Source: Gemmatimonadota bacterium (GTDB lineage: Bacteria > Latescibacterota > UBA2968). Taken from it: a stretch of DNA of 36,640 nucleotides. The translations under genes and the position numbers were made by a program. Below the pieces are notes generated by a model. It did no database searches. It worked only from the letters and a program-made list of their open reading frames with translations, and had not been told where the DNA came from. Position 1 is the first letter of the stretch. Each line of letters begins with the position of its first letter. Positions 17,442 to 24,811 of this stretch are shown in pieces. The DNA is taken from NCBI GenBank assembly GCA_026706845.1, contig JAPOXY010000148.1, forward strand, positions 1-36,640, given 5' to 3'.

Positions 17442-17819
17442 TCAAGGCCGAAAGATTTTTAGATTGAGTTCGTTGATCTGGCGGTAGTGTTTCCTATTCG
17501 CTGTGCAAAGTGTTACATGATTTTCAATAGCTGTTGCTGCAATTGTGGCATCGGCCAGATACAGTGCTGTCTTAAGGGTATATTCTTCCATATATACAGA
17601 CGCTCTGTGTCCGATATTTTCAGTGAGGGGTAAGGTCTGAAAGGCGTGATCAGTGAGAAAATCCTTGATCGTTTTTAATTCCTGCCGATTTCTCGCACCC
17701 TGGATAAATTCCATATACGTAACAATTGATATCTGACGATCATCGATACTTTCAACGAGTTTTGCAGCCCCTTCATGACCTCTGAAAACCCATATCACAA
17801 CATCGGTATCAAAAATCAT
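17442..17819 (-). CDS. vapC: VapC-type PIN-domain toxin
   Basis: 125 residues, the normal length for VapC ribonucleases. Acidic metal-binding positions are D4 (MIFDTDVVIW), E37 (SIVTYMEFIQGAR) and D90 (LADATIAATA), followed by the terminal TANRKHYRQI segment typical of PIN domains. VapC toxins cut specific RNAs, often initiator tRNA or 23S rRNA; the target here cannot be read from sequence. The start overlaps the antitoxin gene's end by 11 bases. The pair sits between the two paralogous NTPase loci. Confidence 0.92.
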   Translation of the reverse strand: MIFDTDVVIWVFRGHEGAAKLVESIDDRQISIVTYMEFIQGARNRQELKTIKDFLTDHAFQTLPLTENIGHRASVYMEEYTLKTALYLADATIAATAIENHVTLCTANRKHYRQINELNLKIFRP

Positions 17820-18054
17820 TCAAGCGGCCTTTTCTCAAATTGCGGACGTAAGCATCGACATCTGCCATGTCTTTCCTGTCTCGCCACATCCCAAAAGCTT
17901 CATGGTCTTTTATAGATTTGTTTGTTCGCTGTTGGCTGGGAGAGAGGATGGCTTTTTCCTTGCCGCGATAAAAAATGGTGACCGATTCGTTGCGGTCAAG
18001 TGCGAGTAAGACATCTTTCATGCGTCGTCTCAGGTCGAGAATAGATGCTTTCAT
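17809..18054 (-). CDS. vapB: Phd/YefM-like antitoxin partner of VapC
   Basis: 81 residues. The N-terminal half (MKASILDLRRRMKDVLLALDRNESVTIFYRGKEKAILSP) has the short DNA-binding form seen in Phd/YefM-type antitoxins paired with PIN toxins. The C-terminal half is charged (DRKDMADVDAYVRNLRKGRLNDF) and would fold around the toxin. A strong AAGGAGG lies five bases before the ATG. Antitoxins of this type repress their own operon, and a palindrome lies just upstream at 18070-18088. Confidence 0.85.
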   Translation of the reverse strand: MKASILDLRRRMKDVLLALDRNESVTIFYRGKEKAILSPSQQRTNKSIKDHEAFGMWRDRKDMADVDAYVRNLRKGRLNDF

Positions 18055-18069
18055 AATTCCTCCTTAAAG

Positions 18070-18107
18070 TGTACACATAATGTGTGCAATTGAAGATAAG
18101 ATGTCAA
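18070..18107 (-). promoter_or_regulatory. vapBC promoter and autoregulatory palindrome
   Basis: On the minus strand a perfect TTGACA (18102-18107) is followed after 19 bases by CATTAT (18077-18082). The -10 box lies inside an imperfect palindrome (tgtacacat a atgtgtgca, 18070-18088, one mismatch), fitting repression by the antitoxin. Confidence 0.6.
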
Positions 18108-18139
18108 GCGGTGAATTGGCTTCTGCGTTGTTAAGATCG

Positions 18140-18195
18140 TTAGTCGCTCTTAGATGATTCAGCATAGGAGGCATATGCTGATCGCACGATTTTCT
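18140..18195 (-). pseudogene. Scrap resembling the 3' end of the GH113-like gene
   Basis: Bases 18164-18193 match 11302-11331 at about 27 of 30 positions. Read on the minus strand they encode KKIVRSAYASYAE followed soon by a stop at 18142-18140; the end of the GH113-like protein reads EEIVRSAYASYIE. No similarity is seen upstream of this stretch, and it lies between the vapBC promoter and the second NTPase promoter. It looks like a residue of a duplicated and mostly lost gene copy. Confidence 0.5.
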
Positions 18196-18251
18196 TTATT
18201 GCGTACCCATATCCTACTGACAGCTAACGACTTATATCGCCCTTCACTTTT

Positions 18252-18316
18252 TGTCAACAATTTGGTTGACATTTTTTGGGGAAATATTATTTTGTCAACA
18301 GTTTTGTTGACAAAAT
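18252..18316. promoter_or_regulatory. Two GTTGAC palindromes upstream of the second NTPase gene
   Basis: The first palindrome is tgtcaac/gttgaca with a six-base centre (18252-18271). The second is attttgtcaaca/tgttgacaaaat, a perfect 12-bp pair of arms around gttt (18289-18316), 25 bases before the ATG at 18342. They share the TTGTTGAC core with the repeats at 13013-13098. This looks like a pair of dimer-binding operator sites overlapping the promoter, but I cannot place the -35 and -10 boxes with certainty. Confidence 0.72.
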
Positions 18317-18341
18317 TTAATGAATCACCGGGAGATGTGTA

Positions 18342-20792
18342 ATGAATAAGTCCGATCGGCCGATCCGCAAGTTCAATCCGGGGACGTTTCAGTCCGATGA
18401 GGAGGTGATTGAGCAGTTTGCGGTGGGGAAACACGAACTCGATATGGTGCTTGGGGTGCTGCGCGGGAATATCGGTTCACCATCGTGTCAGCACGTTCTG
18501 GTGGTCGCGCCCCGGGGTCGGGGAAAGACTATGTTGCTCGCGCGCGTCTCGGCGGAGTTGAATGCTGACGAGGAACTCTTTAGATGTTTTTTGCCGGTTC
18601 GGTTTATGGAGGAGAGTCACGAGATATTCGATCTCGCGGATTTTTGGCTCGAGACGCTGTTCTATGTTGCGCGGGAGAGTGTCGGGCACGATTCCGCGCT
18701 CGCGCAGGCGTTGCGAGAGGCGCACGCCGATCTGACTGATCGATGGGACGAGGAGGCGCTCGAAGATCGCGCCCGTGACACTGTCCTGGATGCGGCGGAC
18801 CGATTGGGTAGGAAACTCGTTCTTATGGTGGAAAACCTGCAGACACTCTGCGAAGATGTGGATGACGATTTTGGCTGGCAACTGCGCGGCGCGTTGGAGT
18901 CCGAGCCTCGGATTATGCTGCTCGCTACTGCGACGAGTCGCTTTGAGGGGCTGGAAGATGCAGAGGAACCGTTCTTCGAGTTGTTCCGAATCATCGATCT
19001 GGAACCGCTGGGTACTGAGGACTGTTGCCGTCTGTGGCAGGTGGTCAGCGGCGATGAGGTGACAGAGCGCGAGATCAGGCCACTCGAGATTCTGACTGGG
19101 GGCAATCCCCGCCTTCTGGTTATGGTCGCTGAGTTCGCACACCACCGGTCGTTGCGCCAGTTGATGGAAGAATTGGTGACGCTGATTGACGAGCATACCG
19201 AGTATTTTCGCAGTTATCTGGAGGCTTTGCCCAGGAGCGAACGCCGCGTGTATCTCGCGTTGATTGATTTTTGGCGACCATCGAGTACGAGCGAGATCGC
19301 GGCGCGGGCGCGTATGGGGGTTCGGTCCGTATCAACTATGCTCGGTCGGCTTGTCACCCGGGGTGCGGTTGTTGTGGAGGGGACTGGCAGGAAGCGTTTG
19401 TACGCGGCAGGAGAACCTCTCTATAGCATCTATTACAAGCTGCGGCGCGAGCGCGACGAGGCGATAGTTATGAGAAGTCTGATCCATTTTATGATGGCGT
19501 TCTACGGGATAGGCGAGTTGTACCAGATGTCGGGGCGGCTGAATCTGGGGGCGGCGATTATTCGCGAGGGTATTGAGCGTGCGCTCGTCGAACAACCGCA
19601 CGTTGAGGACAGTTTTTTGCGCGTGGCAGGGTCGGCCATCGAATATATACCGGACAGGGCGACGGCAAATGCACCATTCTCGGCGGAACTGCGTTTAAAA
19701 GAGGAGATCCAATCGGCGCTCGATGAGAAAGAATTTGAACGGGTTATCGAGATTGGGGACCATTTTATCGCTTCTGGAGGCGTGGATGCATCTCTCATGC
19801 CGGAGTCTCTCGTTGCCTACATATTGCATATGAGGGCTATTGCTTGTGAGAAATTGGAAGATTTCCAGGAGGTGGTCGCGGTCTGCGACGAGATGGTTGA
19901 GCGTTTCGACGATGCAGGTGACCAGACACTTCTGGCGCGGATGGCTCGGGTATTGATCCACGGGGCAAGAGCGAGATATGAACTCGGAGAGTTGGATCTG
20001 ACGGTGTCGGCTTATGAGGATGTGATTGAGCGTTTTGGCTCCAGTGATGCTCCCGATTTCCAGTTCCCGGTCGTTCTGGCGTTGTTAAAGCAGGGAGATT
20101 TGCAAGTTCAACAGGGGGAGTTGGACCTGGCGATGTCGGCTTATGAGGATGTGATCGCGCGTTTTGGGACCAGCGATGCGTCGGGAATTCAACTTATGGT
20201 CGCTCTGGCATTGTCTCAAAAGGGAGATTTACAAGCCCAACTGGGAGAGTTGGATTTGGCAGTATCTGCGTATGAGGATGTGATCGCGCGTTTTGATACC
20301 AGCGATGTGCCAGCGATCCAGGTTCTGGTCGCCTGGGCATTGTCCCAAAAGGGTATGATACAAATTAAGGTAGGGCGTATGAAAGAAGCTTTGCTCATAA
20401 GTGAAGAGCTTGAGGGAAGACTCGGTGCGTTGGCTGACGATGAGAAGGTGATGTTTGTATGGCGAGCAAGGTATGTCCAGGCTTTGGCACTGCTGCTAAG
20501 GAACAGACAACGGATGGCTATGGATGTGTTTCAGTCGGCGTATGCTGTGTTCTTACCTGACAACGAGACGATGATGTACGAGATGCTACAACTCGTGCCC
20601 GATTTGATCGCAAACGGTGCTCCTGAGCGCGATCTTGTCGGGATTCTTCTGTCCAGGGGCAAATCCGATGCGCTGGAACCTCTTATTGTTGCCTTGCGAC
20701 AGCGTACCGGCGAGGTGGTTCGCGCGCCTGTGGAGGTTCTCGAGGTCGCGAGGGATATCAATAGGCGTATTGAGTTTTTCCGGAATGTATAA
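18342..20792 (+). CDS. STAND-type NTPase with winged helix and TPR-like repeats, paralogue of the gene at 14358
   Basis: 816 residues, started at the ATG after GGGAG. The first 380 residues run almost parallel to the protein at 14358: same opening MNKSDxxIRKFNPGTF, Walker A APRGRGKTM, Walker B LVLMVENL, sensor LLATATSRF, GGNPRLL and winged helix. The linker after residue 390 is diverged. The repeat part is shorter, with three clear 43-residue units (19986-20372, consensus GELDLAVSAYEDVIARF) and degenerate units on both sides. The last 140 residues again match the paralogue closely (FQSAYAVFLPDNETMMYEM...VVRAPVEVLEVARDIN). Unlike the first locus, no companion ATPase gene precedes it. No recognisable effector domain is present. 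Confidence 0.88.
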   Translation: MNKSDRPIRKFNPGTFQSDEEVIEQFAVGKHELDMVLGVLRGNIGSPSCQHVLVVAPRGRGKTMLLARVSAELNADEELFRCFLPVRFMEESHEIFDLADFWLETLFYVARESVGHDSALAQALREAHADLTDRWDEEALEDRARDTVLDAADRLGRKLVLMVENLQTLCEDVDDDFGWQLRGALESEPRIMLLATATSRFEGLEDAEEPFFELFRIIDLEPLGTEDCCRLWQVVSGDEVTEREIRPLEILTGGNPRLLVMVAEFAHHRSLRQLMEELVTLIDEHTEYFRSYLEALPRSERRVYLALIDFWRPSSTSEIAARARMGVRSVSTMLGRLVTRGAVVVEGTGRKRLYAAGEPLYSIYYKLRRERDEAIVMRSLIHFMMAFYGIGELYQMSGRLNLGAAIIREGIERALVEQPHVEDSFLRVAGSAIEYIPDRATANAPFSAELRLKEEIQSALDEKEFERVIEIGDHFIASGGVDASLMPESLVAYILHMRAIACEKLEDFQEVVAVCDEMVERFDDAGDQTLLARMARVLIHGARARYELGELDLTVSAYEDVIERFGSSDAPDFQFPVVLALLKQGDLQVQQGELDLAMSAYEDVIARFGTSDASGIQLMVALALSQKGDLQAQLGELDLAVSAYEDVIARFDTSDVPAIQVLVAWALSQKGMIQIKVGRMKEALLISEELEGRLGALADDEKVMFVWRARYVQALALLLRNRQRMAMDVFQSAYAVFLPDNETMMYEMLQLVPDLIANGAPERDLVGILLSRGKSDALEPLIVALRQRTGEVVRAPVEVLEVARDINRRIEFFRNV
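19986..20372 (+). repeat. Three tandem 129-bp TPR-encoding repeats
   Basis: GELDL starts fall at 19986, 20115 and 20244, each exactly 129 bases apart. Period and helix layout equal those in the eight-unit array of the paralogue, but the sequence of the units differs. Confidence 0.9.
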
Positions 20793-20864
20793 AAATATTA
20801 AAATACATTGAGACATAATCTGAATGCGTGATCTTGATGAGTATCAGAATCATTGTTTTGCGCA

Positions 20865-22046
20865 TTATGTGTTTCCCAATATGCGAATGTATAATGTGCC
20901 GCTGAATCGCACATGTGCGCGTTTCAGTTTTTCGATTTCTTGCTTTTTTTCTGTAAGTTCTTGTTCCATCCGCCTCAATTCGAGATAGTGAATTGGCGGA
21001 TAAGCCATTTTTGCGATTTCCAGTTTTTCACAAATTCTCAATATTTCTTCTGATAGATTTTTTTTGCGTTCTGATAAATTTTGAGGGACGGGCTGAAGCC
21101 GCGAGATATCTACTTTTTGGGTAAATTGAAATTTCAATGTCCGGAGGGTGACGGTGATGGTATTGGGGGTTTCACGCCCGGGGGAGAATGTTTCAGTTGC
21201 TTTGAGCTGTCCAGATGCAAAACTGTTTTCGGGGATTTGCTTTACCAGCTCTTCCCAGGTTTTGTTTTTCAATTGGAGCGTCTGAATTCTCACGGGGTGG
21301 TCCGTCTCGCGCACGCGCACTTTGTCCGGTAAGATGGCACCGTGTTCTCCGCACGTTTGAACCTGTCCGTTGTATATGATCCAGAACATGGCGGGCCTGG
21401 CATCGAGGATCACGCCTTCTCCGCGTATGTGCTCCCGCGTGTGTCGCCAGCGTCCTTCAAAGGCTAAGATGGTTTCTGTGTCGGCTTGTCGGTAATCTGC
21501 GTATGCAGCAGGGGGCGTGGCCATGAGGTATCTGAATGATTTCCAGATGCCTCCCATGTGCAATACGGGCAGGAATATCAGGAGCATACATACGAGTCCG
21601 ATTAACAGGCAGCGTTCTCCCTTAGATCCGGTTTTGATTCTGTATTTTGCGCTGCCAGGGAAGACACAGACCGCTGAATAGGGATAAAATAGGGGTACGC
21701 CGCTTTTGGTGGCGCAATCGGCGACTATATGGCTCATGTAGCCCAGGAGCAAGGCCGCGTAACACGGGATTTGATAGATGAGCAGGGGCCAGATCATGAC
21801 CGATAGGGCGAGGAGGCAGAGCAGCGAGTGTGTGATTGTGCGGTGTCCCCATTGTCTCTCGATGGGGATAGATGCAAACGGGAGCACGCGACCGATATAA
21901 CTGTGCGGGGAATCTATATCCGGGAGCACGCTTCCTATGATGGCGCATGCGACAGCGGGGAGACTGCGGTGAAGGGGCAGGGAGAAGAACGAAAAGGATC
22001 CCGCTACGGTGAGCAGGCCAAATGCGATGTGTGTGGGTGCGGTCAT
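20865..22046 (-). CDS. YdjM-like membrane-bound metal-dependent hydrolase family protein with C-terminal coiled-coil domain
   Basis: 393 residues. The first 190 resemble the YdjM/DUF457 family: opening MTAPTHIAFGLL, the acidic motif GSVLPDIDSPHS (residues 38-49), HRTITHS (68-74), and GYMSHIVADC...GVPLFYP (102-120), with these His and Asp residues as probable metal ligands between four to five membrane segments. Hydrolase activity in this family is predicted, not shown, as far as I know. Residues about 195-393 are an additional soluble domain with TILAFEGRWRHTREHIRGEG and a final coiled coil of about 50 residues. It starts inside the stop of the upstream ATPase gene (ATGA at 22046-22043), so the two are translationally coupled under the sigma-54-like promoter at 22942-22957. 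Confidence 0.82.
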   Translation of the reverse strand: MTAPTHIAFGLLTVAGSFSFFSLPLHRSLPAVACAIIGSVLPDIDSPHSYIGRVLPFASIPIERQWGHRTITHSLLCLLALSVMIWPLLIYQIPCYAALLLGYMSHIVADCATKSGVPLFYPYSAVCVFPGSAKYRIKTGSKGERCLLIGLVCMLLIFLPVLHMGGIWKSFRYLMATPPAAYADYRQADTETILAFEGRWRHTREHIRGEGVILDARPAMFWIIYNGQVQTCGEHGAILPDKVRVRETDHPVRIQTLQLKNKTWEELVKQIPENSFASGQLKATETFSPGRETPNTITVTLRTLKFQFTQKVDISRLQPVPQNLSERKKNLSEEILRICEKLEIAKMAYPPIHYLELRRMEQELTEKKQEIEKLKRAHVRFSGTLYIRILGNT

Positions 22047-22888
22047 CGTCTGAACCTGTACGTGAAGAATCGTATGCCTACGAGTATCGCGCTGCCAATA
22101 CCGGCGAGGACATAGCCTTCCATACTGCCGATGCCGCGCATGAAGAATCGGGCTGCGACAACGACCAGCAGAAGCAACACCACAGCGAACGTAAGATCAA
22201 TCTGGTTTCGGGCGCCTGTGTGAGATACATGTCGCACGGCAGATCGGGTCACGGCGGGTTCTTTGCGGAGTTTTTCGACGATTTCGATGATGGCGCGCGG
22301 GTTGCCAGCACTTTGTTGCAATATGGAGGTTTCGGTCATGCGGTAGTCTTCTATGTCGGCGCCGGCAGTACACTGCCAGATCAGGTGTTTTGCTTCGGAG
22401 GTGGATAAGGGTTCTATTTCTATGCGATCGAATTTCCAGAAGTGTTTTTCATACGTTTTTACAATTTCTCGCAGGGCGGCTATGATGATGTACTTGCGGT
22501 TGAGTTTGTCGATTAGTCGCCCGACGGAGGGGGTTATATCTGATAAGTCATCTATAATTAAGACGCATTCGTTTTTTGTCACTGCGTCGAGTACTATGTC
22601 TGTCCAGGCTTGAATGGTCTCGCGAGCGTGCCGTTTTTTGATTTTTTCAAAGTCCTCAATGTGCGGATAGAGTTTTCCGCTTTTGTGAAGTTCTTCTGCA
22701 ATATTTATGAGGGCTTCTTTTATTGGGGATAGGGTTTTTACTTTGAGGACATGGTCTGCATCGACTTGCGCGAGGAGATGGCTTTTGCCTATGCCGACGG
22801 GACCGACTATCAGGGTGTCGATGCGTTTTGCCAAGTTTGTTTTTAACAGATGAAGTTTTTCTTTTCGTTCTACTGGCTGGTGTATCAT
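22043..22888 (-). CDS. Membrane-anchored archaeal-ATPase-like NTPase
   Basis: 281 residues. The P-loop domain has Walker A GPVGIGKS at 29-36, Walker B CVLIIDDLSD at 108-117, an arginine-containing IIAALRE strand, LSTSEAKHLI, and AGNPRAI at 194-200, the GxP signature of STAND/archaeal ATPases. Unlike most of them it ends in two membrane segments (about 231-250 and 258-276) separated by a short loop, so the ATPase would face the cytoplasm as a tail-anchored hairpin. AGGAGG lies nine bases before the ATG. It is the first gene of a two-gene operon with the YdjM-like protein; a joint membrane complex is likely, with unknown function. Confidence 0.85.
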   Translation of the reverse strand: MIHQPVERKEKLHLLKTNLAKRIDTLIVGPVGIGKSHLLAQVDADHVLKVKTLSPIKEALINIAEELHKSGKLYPHIEDFEKIKKRHARETIQAWTDIVLDAVTKNECVLIIDDLSDITPSVGRLIDKLNRKYIIIAALREIVKTYEKHFWKFDRIEIEPLSTSEAKHLIWQCTAGADIEDYRMTETSILQQSAGNPRAIIEIVEKLRKEPAVTRSAVRHVSHTGARNQIDLTFAVVLLLLVVVAARFFMRGIGSMEGYVLAGIGSAILVGIRFFTYRFRR

Positions 22889-22941
22889 GAGAAACGCCCT
22901 CCTGTATGGGTTGGAATTGAAACTTTGTGCTCTTCATATAA

Positions 22942-22957
22942 TGCAAAAAGCGTGCCA
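22942..22957 (-). promoter_or_regulatory. Sigma-54 (-24/-12) promoter
   Basis: On the minus strand TGGCAC (22957-22952), five bases, then TTGCA (22946-22942) fits the sigma-54 consensus at all conserved positions, including the GG and GC doublets at the right distance. The start site would be near 22930, about 42 bases ahead of the ATPase ATG at 22888. Sigma-54 promoters need an activator ATPase bound upstream; candidate sites lie at 23034-23092. Confidence 0.8.
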
Positions 22958-23033
22958 AAATTTGCCAAAAATTCGTAAGTGCTTGCAGGAGAGCGTGTTT
23001 TTAGAAAATGCTGAAAAATGGGCCTGTGGGGAA

Positions 23034-23092
23034 CTGTTTCAAATGAAACAGTTGGTGTGTCAAATGAAACAGTTGGGATAGGAATGAAACAG
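23034..23092. promoter_or_regulatory. Candidate activator-binding sites upstream of the sigma-54 promoter
   Basis: Three related sites recur here: a perfect palindrome ctgtttca aa tgaaacag at 23034-23051, a near copy gtgtcaaatgaaacag at 23057-23072, and a half site aatgaaacag ending at 23092. They lie about 80-140 bases upstream of the promoter, the usual place for sigma-54 activators, several of which bind TGT-N-ACA type palindromes. A small plus-strand frame across 22887-23081 is probably not a gene. Bases 23093-23199 hold nothing else I can name. Confidence 0.7.
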
Positions 23093-23199
23093 GGGGATTA
23101 GAGGGTACCGTCAGGGGTCTGCATCGCTATAATGACTCTGCCAGATACAAAAAGCCCGACCAGGTGGGGACAGGTGAGGTGCATTCAACAATATCTCGT

Positions 23200-24810
23200 T
23201 TAACGCAATTCACCAAAATGGGAAACAAAAATGAGAAAATCCAGAAAATCAACGGGGCCATCCCCGTTGAAATCCAATTTTGGATCGTAATTACTATCCG
23301 TGTGCAAAAGCTTAAAACCATTCCCAAAGCGCAGAAAGTCGGAAAATGCAACGCGCCCATCGCCATCGACATCACATACGAGATCCGTCGCCATGCTTCC
23401 GCCCGTTGACAGCGTGTAATTCACGCGCCGCCTTTCTCCCGAAAGCGATGTTTCCATCACAATAAATACTACCTCGTCAAAACGGTTGGCTCCTGGAATT
23501 ATCACCGTTGTCCCGCGTGGGTACAATAGTTCGACACCGGACGGAGAGATTAGCATAACCAGCAACGTCCAGTCCCCCTGGTCATCCAGCGAAAACACCC
23601 CTCGAAGCCCGCCAAAGATATTTGAAGTATCTACGCGCAAATATGTCGTCCCCAAATGATCAACCGTTTCAGACCCTTCAAAAGAACCACCTGTGCCGAG
23701 GGGTATATTGGCATGCTTTATCGAGGGCAAATCGCGCGCTTCAACATAATACCCGGGGCGGGCACGCTCATCCGTCAAATAATTCCACGCGGCAAACCGC
23801 GGCATCACCTGGGCAAATTCGCCCAGAGGCATTCCATCATCAATAAGCGACAAACTGTATTTGCTCGAATCGCGTTTTTTGAGCAACTCCCAAACGCCTT
23901 TGATCACATCCGCTCCATAAACCTGCTCGACGTGATGGGCAAAAATCGACGCGCCGAAAGGATGGCGACTTCCAGAATCTTTGTCCAATGACGCTTCGGG
24001 ATCGTCGTAGAAACACGAATAATAGCTCGGGCAACTCATGTACTGATAAAAATCATTTACTTCGGGATAGGCTACATCCTCCATCCAGGTCGCCGTGGCT
24101 TCCTGCCACCACGCAGCGGCAAAATCGGCATAATACCCAAATTGAATCGCGTGAAAAAACTCGTGTGCAGCCGTCACGCGCAAACCATCCAATCCGCGTG
24201 ACTCGTAAATATTCTCTGCATAATTATTGTCAATTTCTATATAACTCGGCGTTGTCAACTCTCTAGGTACAATCGGCCAAGCATAGCCATAAGCCCGCAG
24301 AAAGGCGAGATTTTTAATATACACATCGTAAACACCATCGCCATCGGATGGAGGGGGATTATAGCCCAGTTGATTGATCTCCAAATCCCAAACATCCTCA
24401 AAAACCCGCGCGGCCTCATCGACATAATCCGGTACACCATTGGCGTCTGTATCGGTTGGAGCAACGGCGTGTATCCCCACCGTATCGTAGTGAATTTTGA
24501 AATGCCCCCCCGAAGACAGAATTGAATGACTCAGAATAGGGCGCTGCTGGAGAAACGCAAATGCCTCCTTGGCTGCGGGAGGCAAACGATCCCAATTCGC
24601 GGTTAAACCCCTTATTGCCGATGTCCCACAAATCGCCCTATCCAGTCGAAACTCGCTATCAGCGGGCAGAACTTCGGGGAAAAAATGGGCACACGCACGA
24701 CAGTAAATATCGTGCAATTCAGTCCCGGGTATAAAAATGGGCGGGACTTGTGCATGCGCGGATTTACCCGCGAATAAAATAATCGCCAACAAAACAGCAC
24801 GTCTCCCCAT
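23200..24810 (-). CDS. Secreted HExxH metalloprotease-like protein with C-terminal dockerin-like repeats
   Basis: 536 residues from the ATG at 24810, two bases after the end of pyrK; an earlier TTG start would overlap pyrK. A signal peptide ends near AHAQ. Residues about 100-330 resemble the MXAN_6640-type putative metalloproteases: HFKIHYDT, TDTDANGVPDYVDEAA, GDGVYDVYI, then the zinc motif HEFFHAIQFGY at 216-226 with a downstream WWQEATATWMED carrying the third ligand/acid. A beta-rich region follows. The last 55 residues hold two Asp-rich repeats (VDGDGRVAFSDFLRFGNGF and FNGDGPVDFLDFLIFVSHFG), equivalent to those in the GH113-like protein. It is the last gene of the pyrimidine cluster but has no evident link to that pathway. 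Confidence 0.82.
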   Translation of the reverse strand: MGRRAVLLAIILFAGKSAHAQVPPIFIPGTELHDIYCRACAHFFPEVLPADSEFRLDRAICGTSAIRGLTANWDRLPPAAKEAFAFLQQRPILSHSILSSGGHFKIHYDTVGIHAVAPTDTDANGVPDYVDEAARVFEDVWDLEINQLGYNPPPSDGDGVYDVYIKNLAFLRAYGYAWPIVPRELTTPSYIEIDNNYAENIYESRGLDGLRVTAAHEFFHAIQFGYYADFAAAWWQEATATWMEDVAYPEVNDFYQYMSCPSYYSCFYDDPEASLDKDSGSRHPFGASIFAHHVEQVYGADVIKGVWELLKKRDSSKYSLSLIDDGMPLGEFAQVMPRFAAWNYLTDERARPGYYVEARDLPSIKHANIPLGTGGSFEGSETVDHLGTTYLRVDTSNIFGGLRGVFSLDDQGDWTLLVMLISPSGVELLYPRGTTVIIPGANRFDEVVFIVMETSLSGERRRVNYTLSTGGSMATDLVCDVDGDGRVAFSDFLRFGNGFKLLHTDSNYDPKLDFNGDGPVDFLDFLIFVSHFGELR

Positions 24811-24811
24811 C

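Noticed and set aside
22887-23081. Plus-strand frame of 64 codons between the ATPase and protease genes
   Set aside because: It has no ribosome site or recognisable domain and lies across the sigma-54 promoter and activator sites, which explain the sequence better.
23140-23170. Possible terminator after the protease gene (weak stem followed by ctttttg on the minus strand)
   Set aside because: The stem needs a mismatch and a very small loop; too weak to report as a feature.
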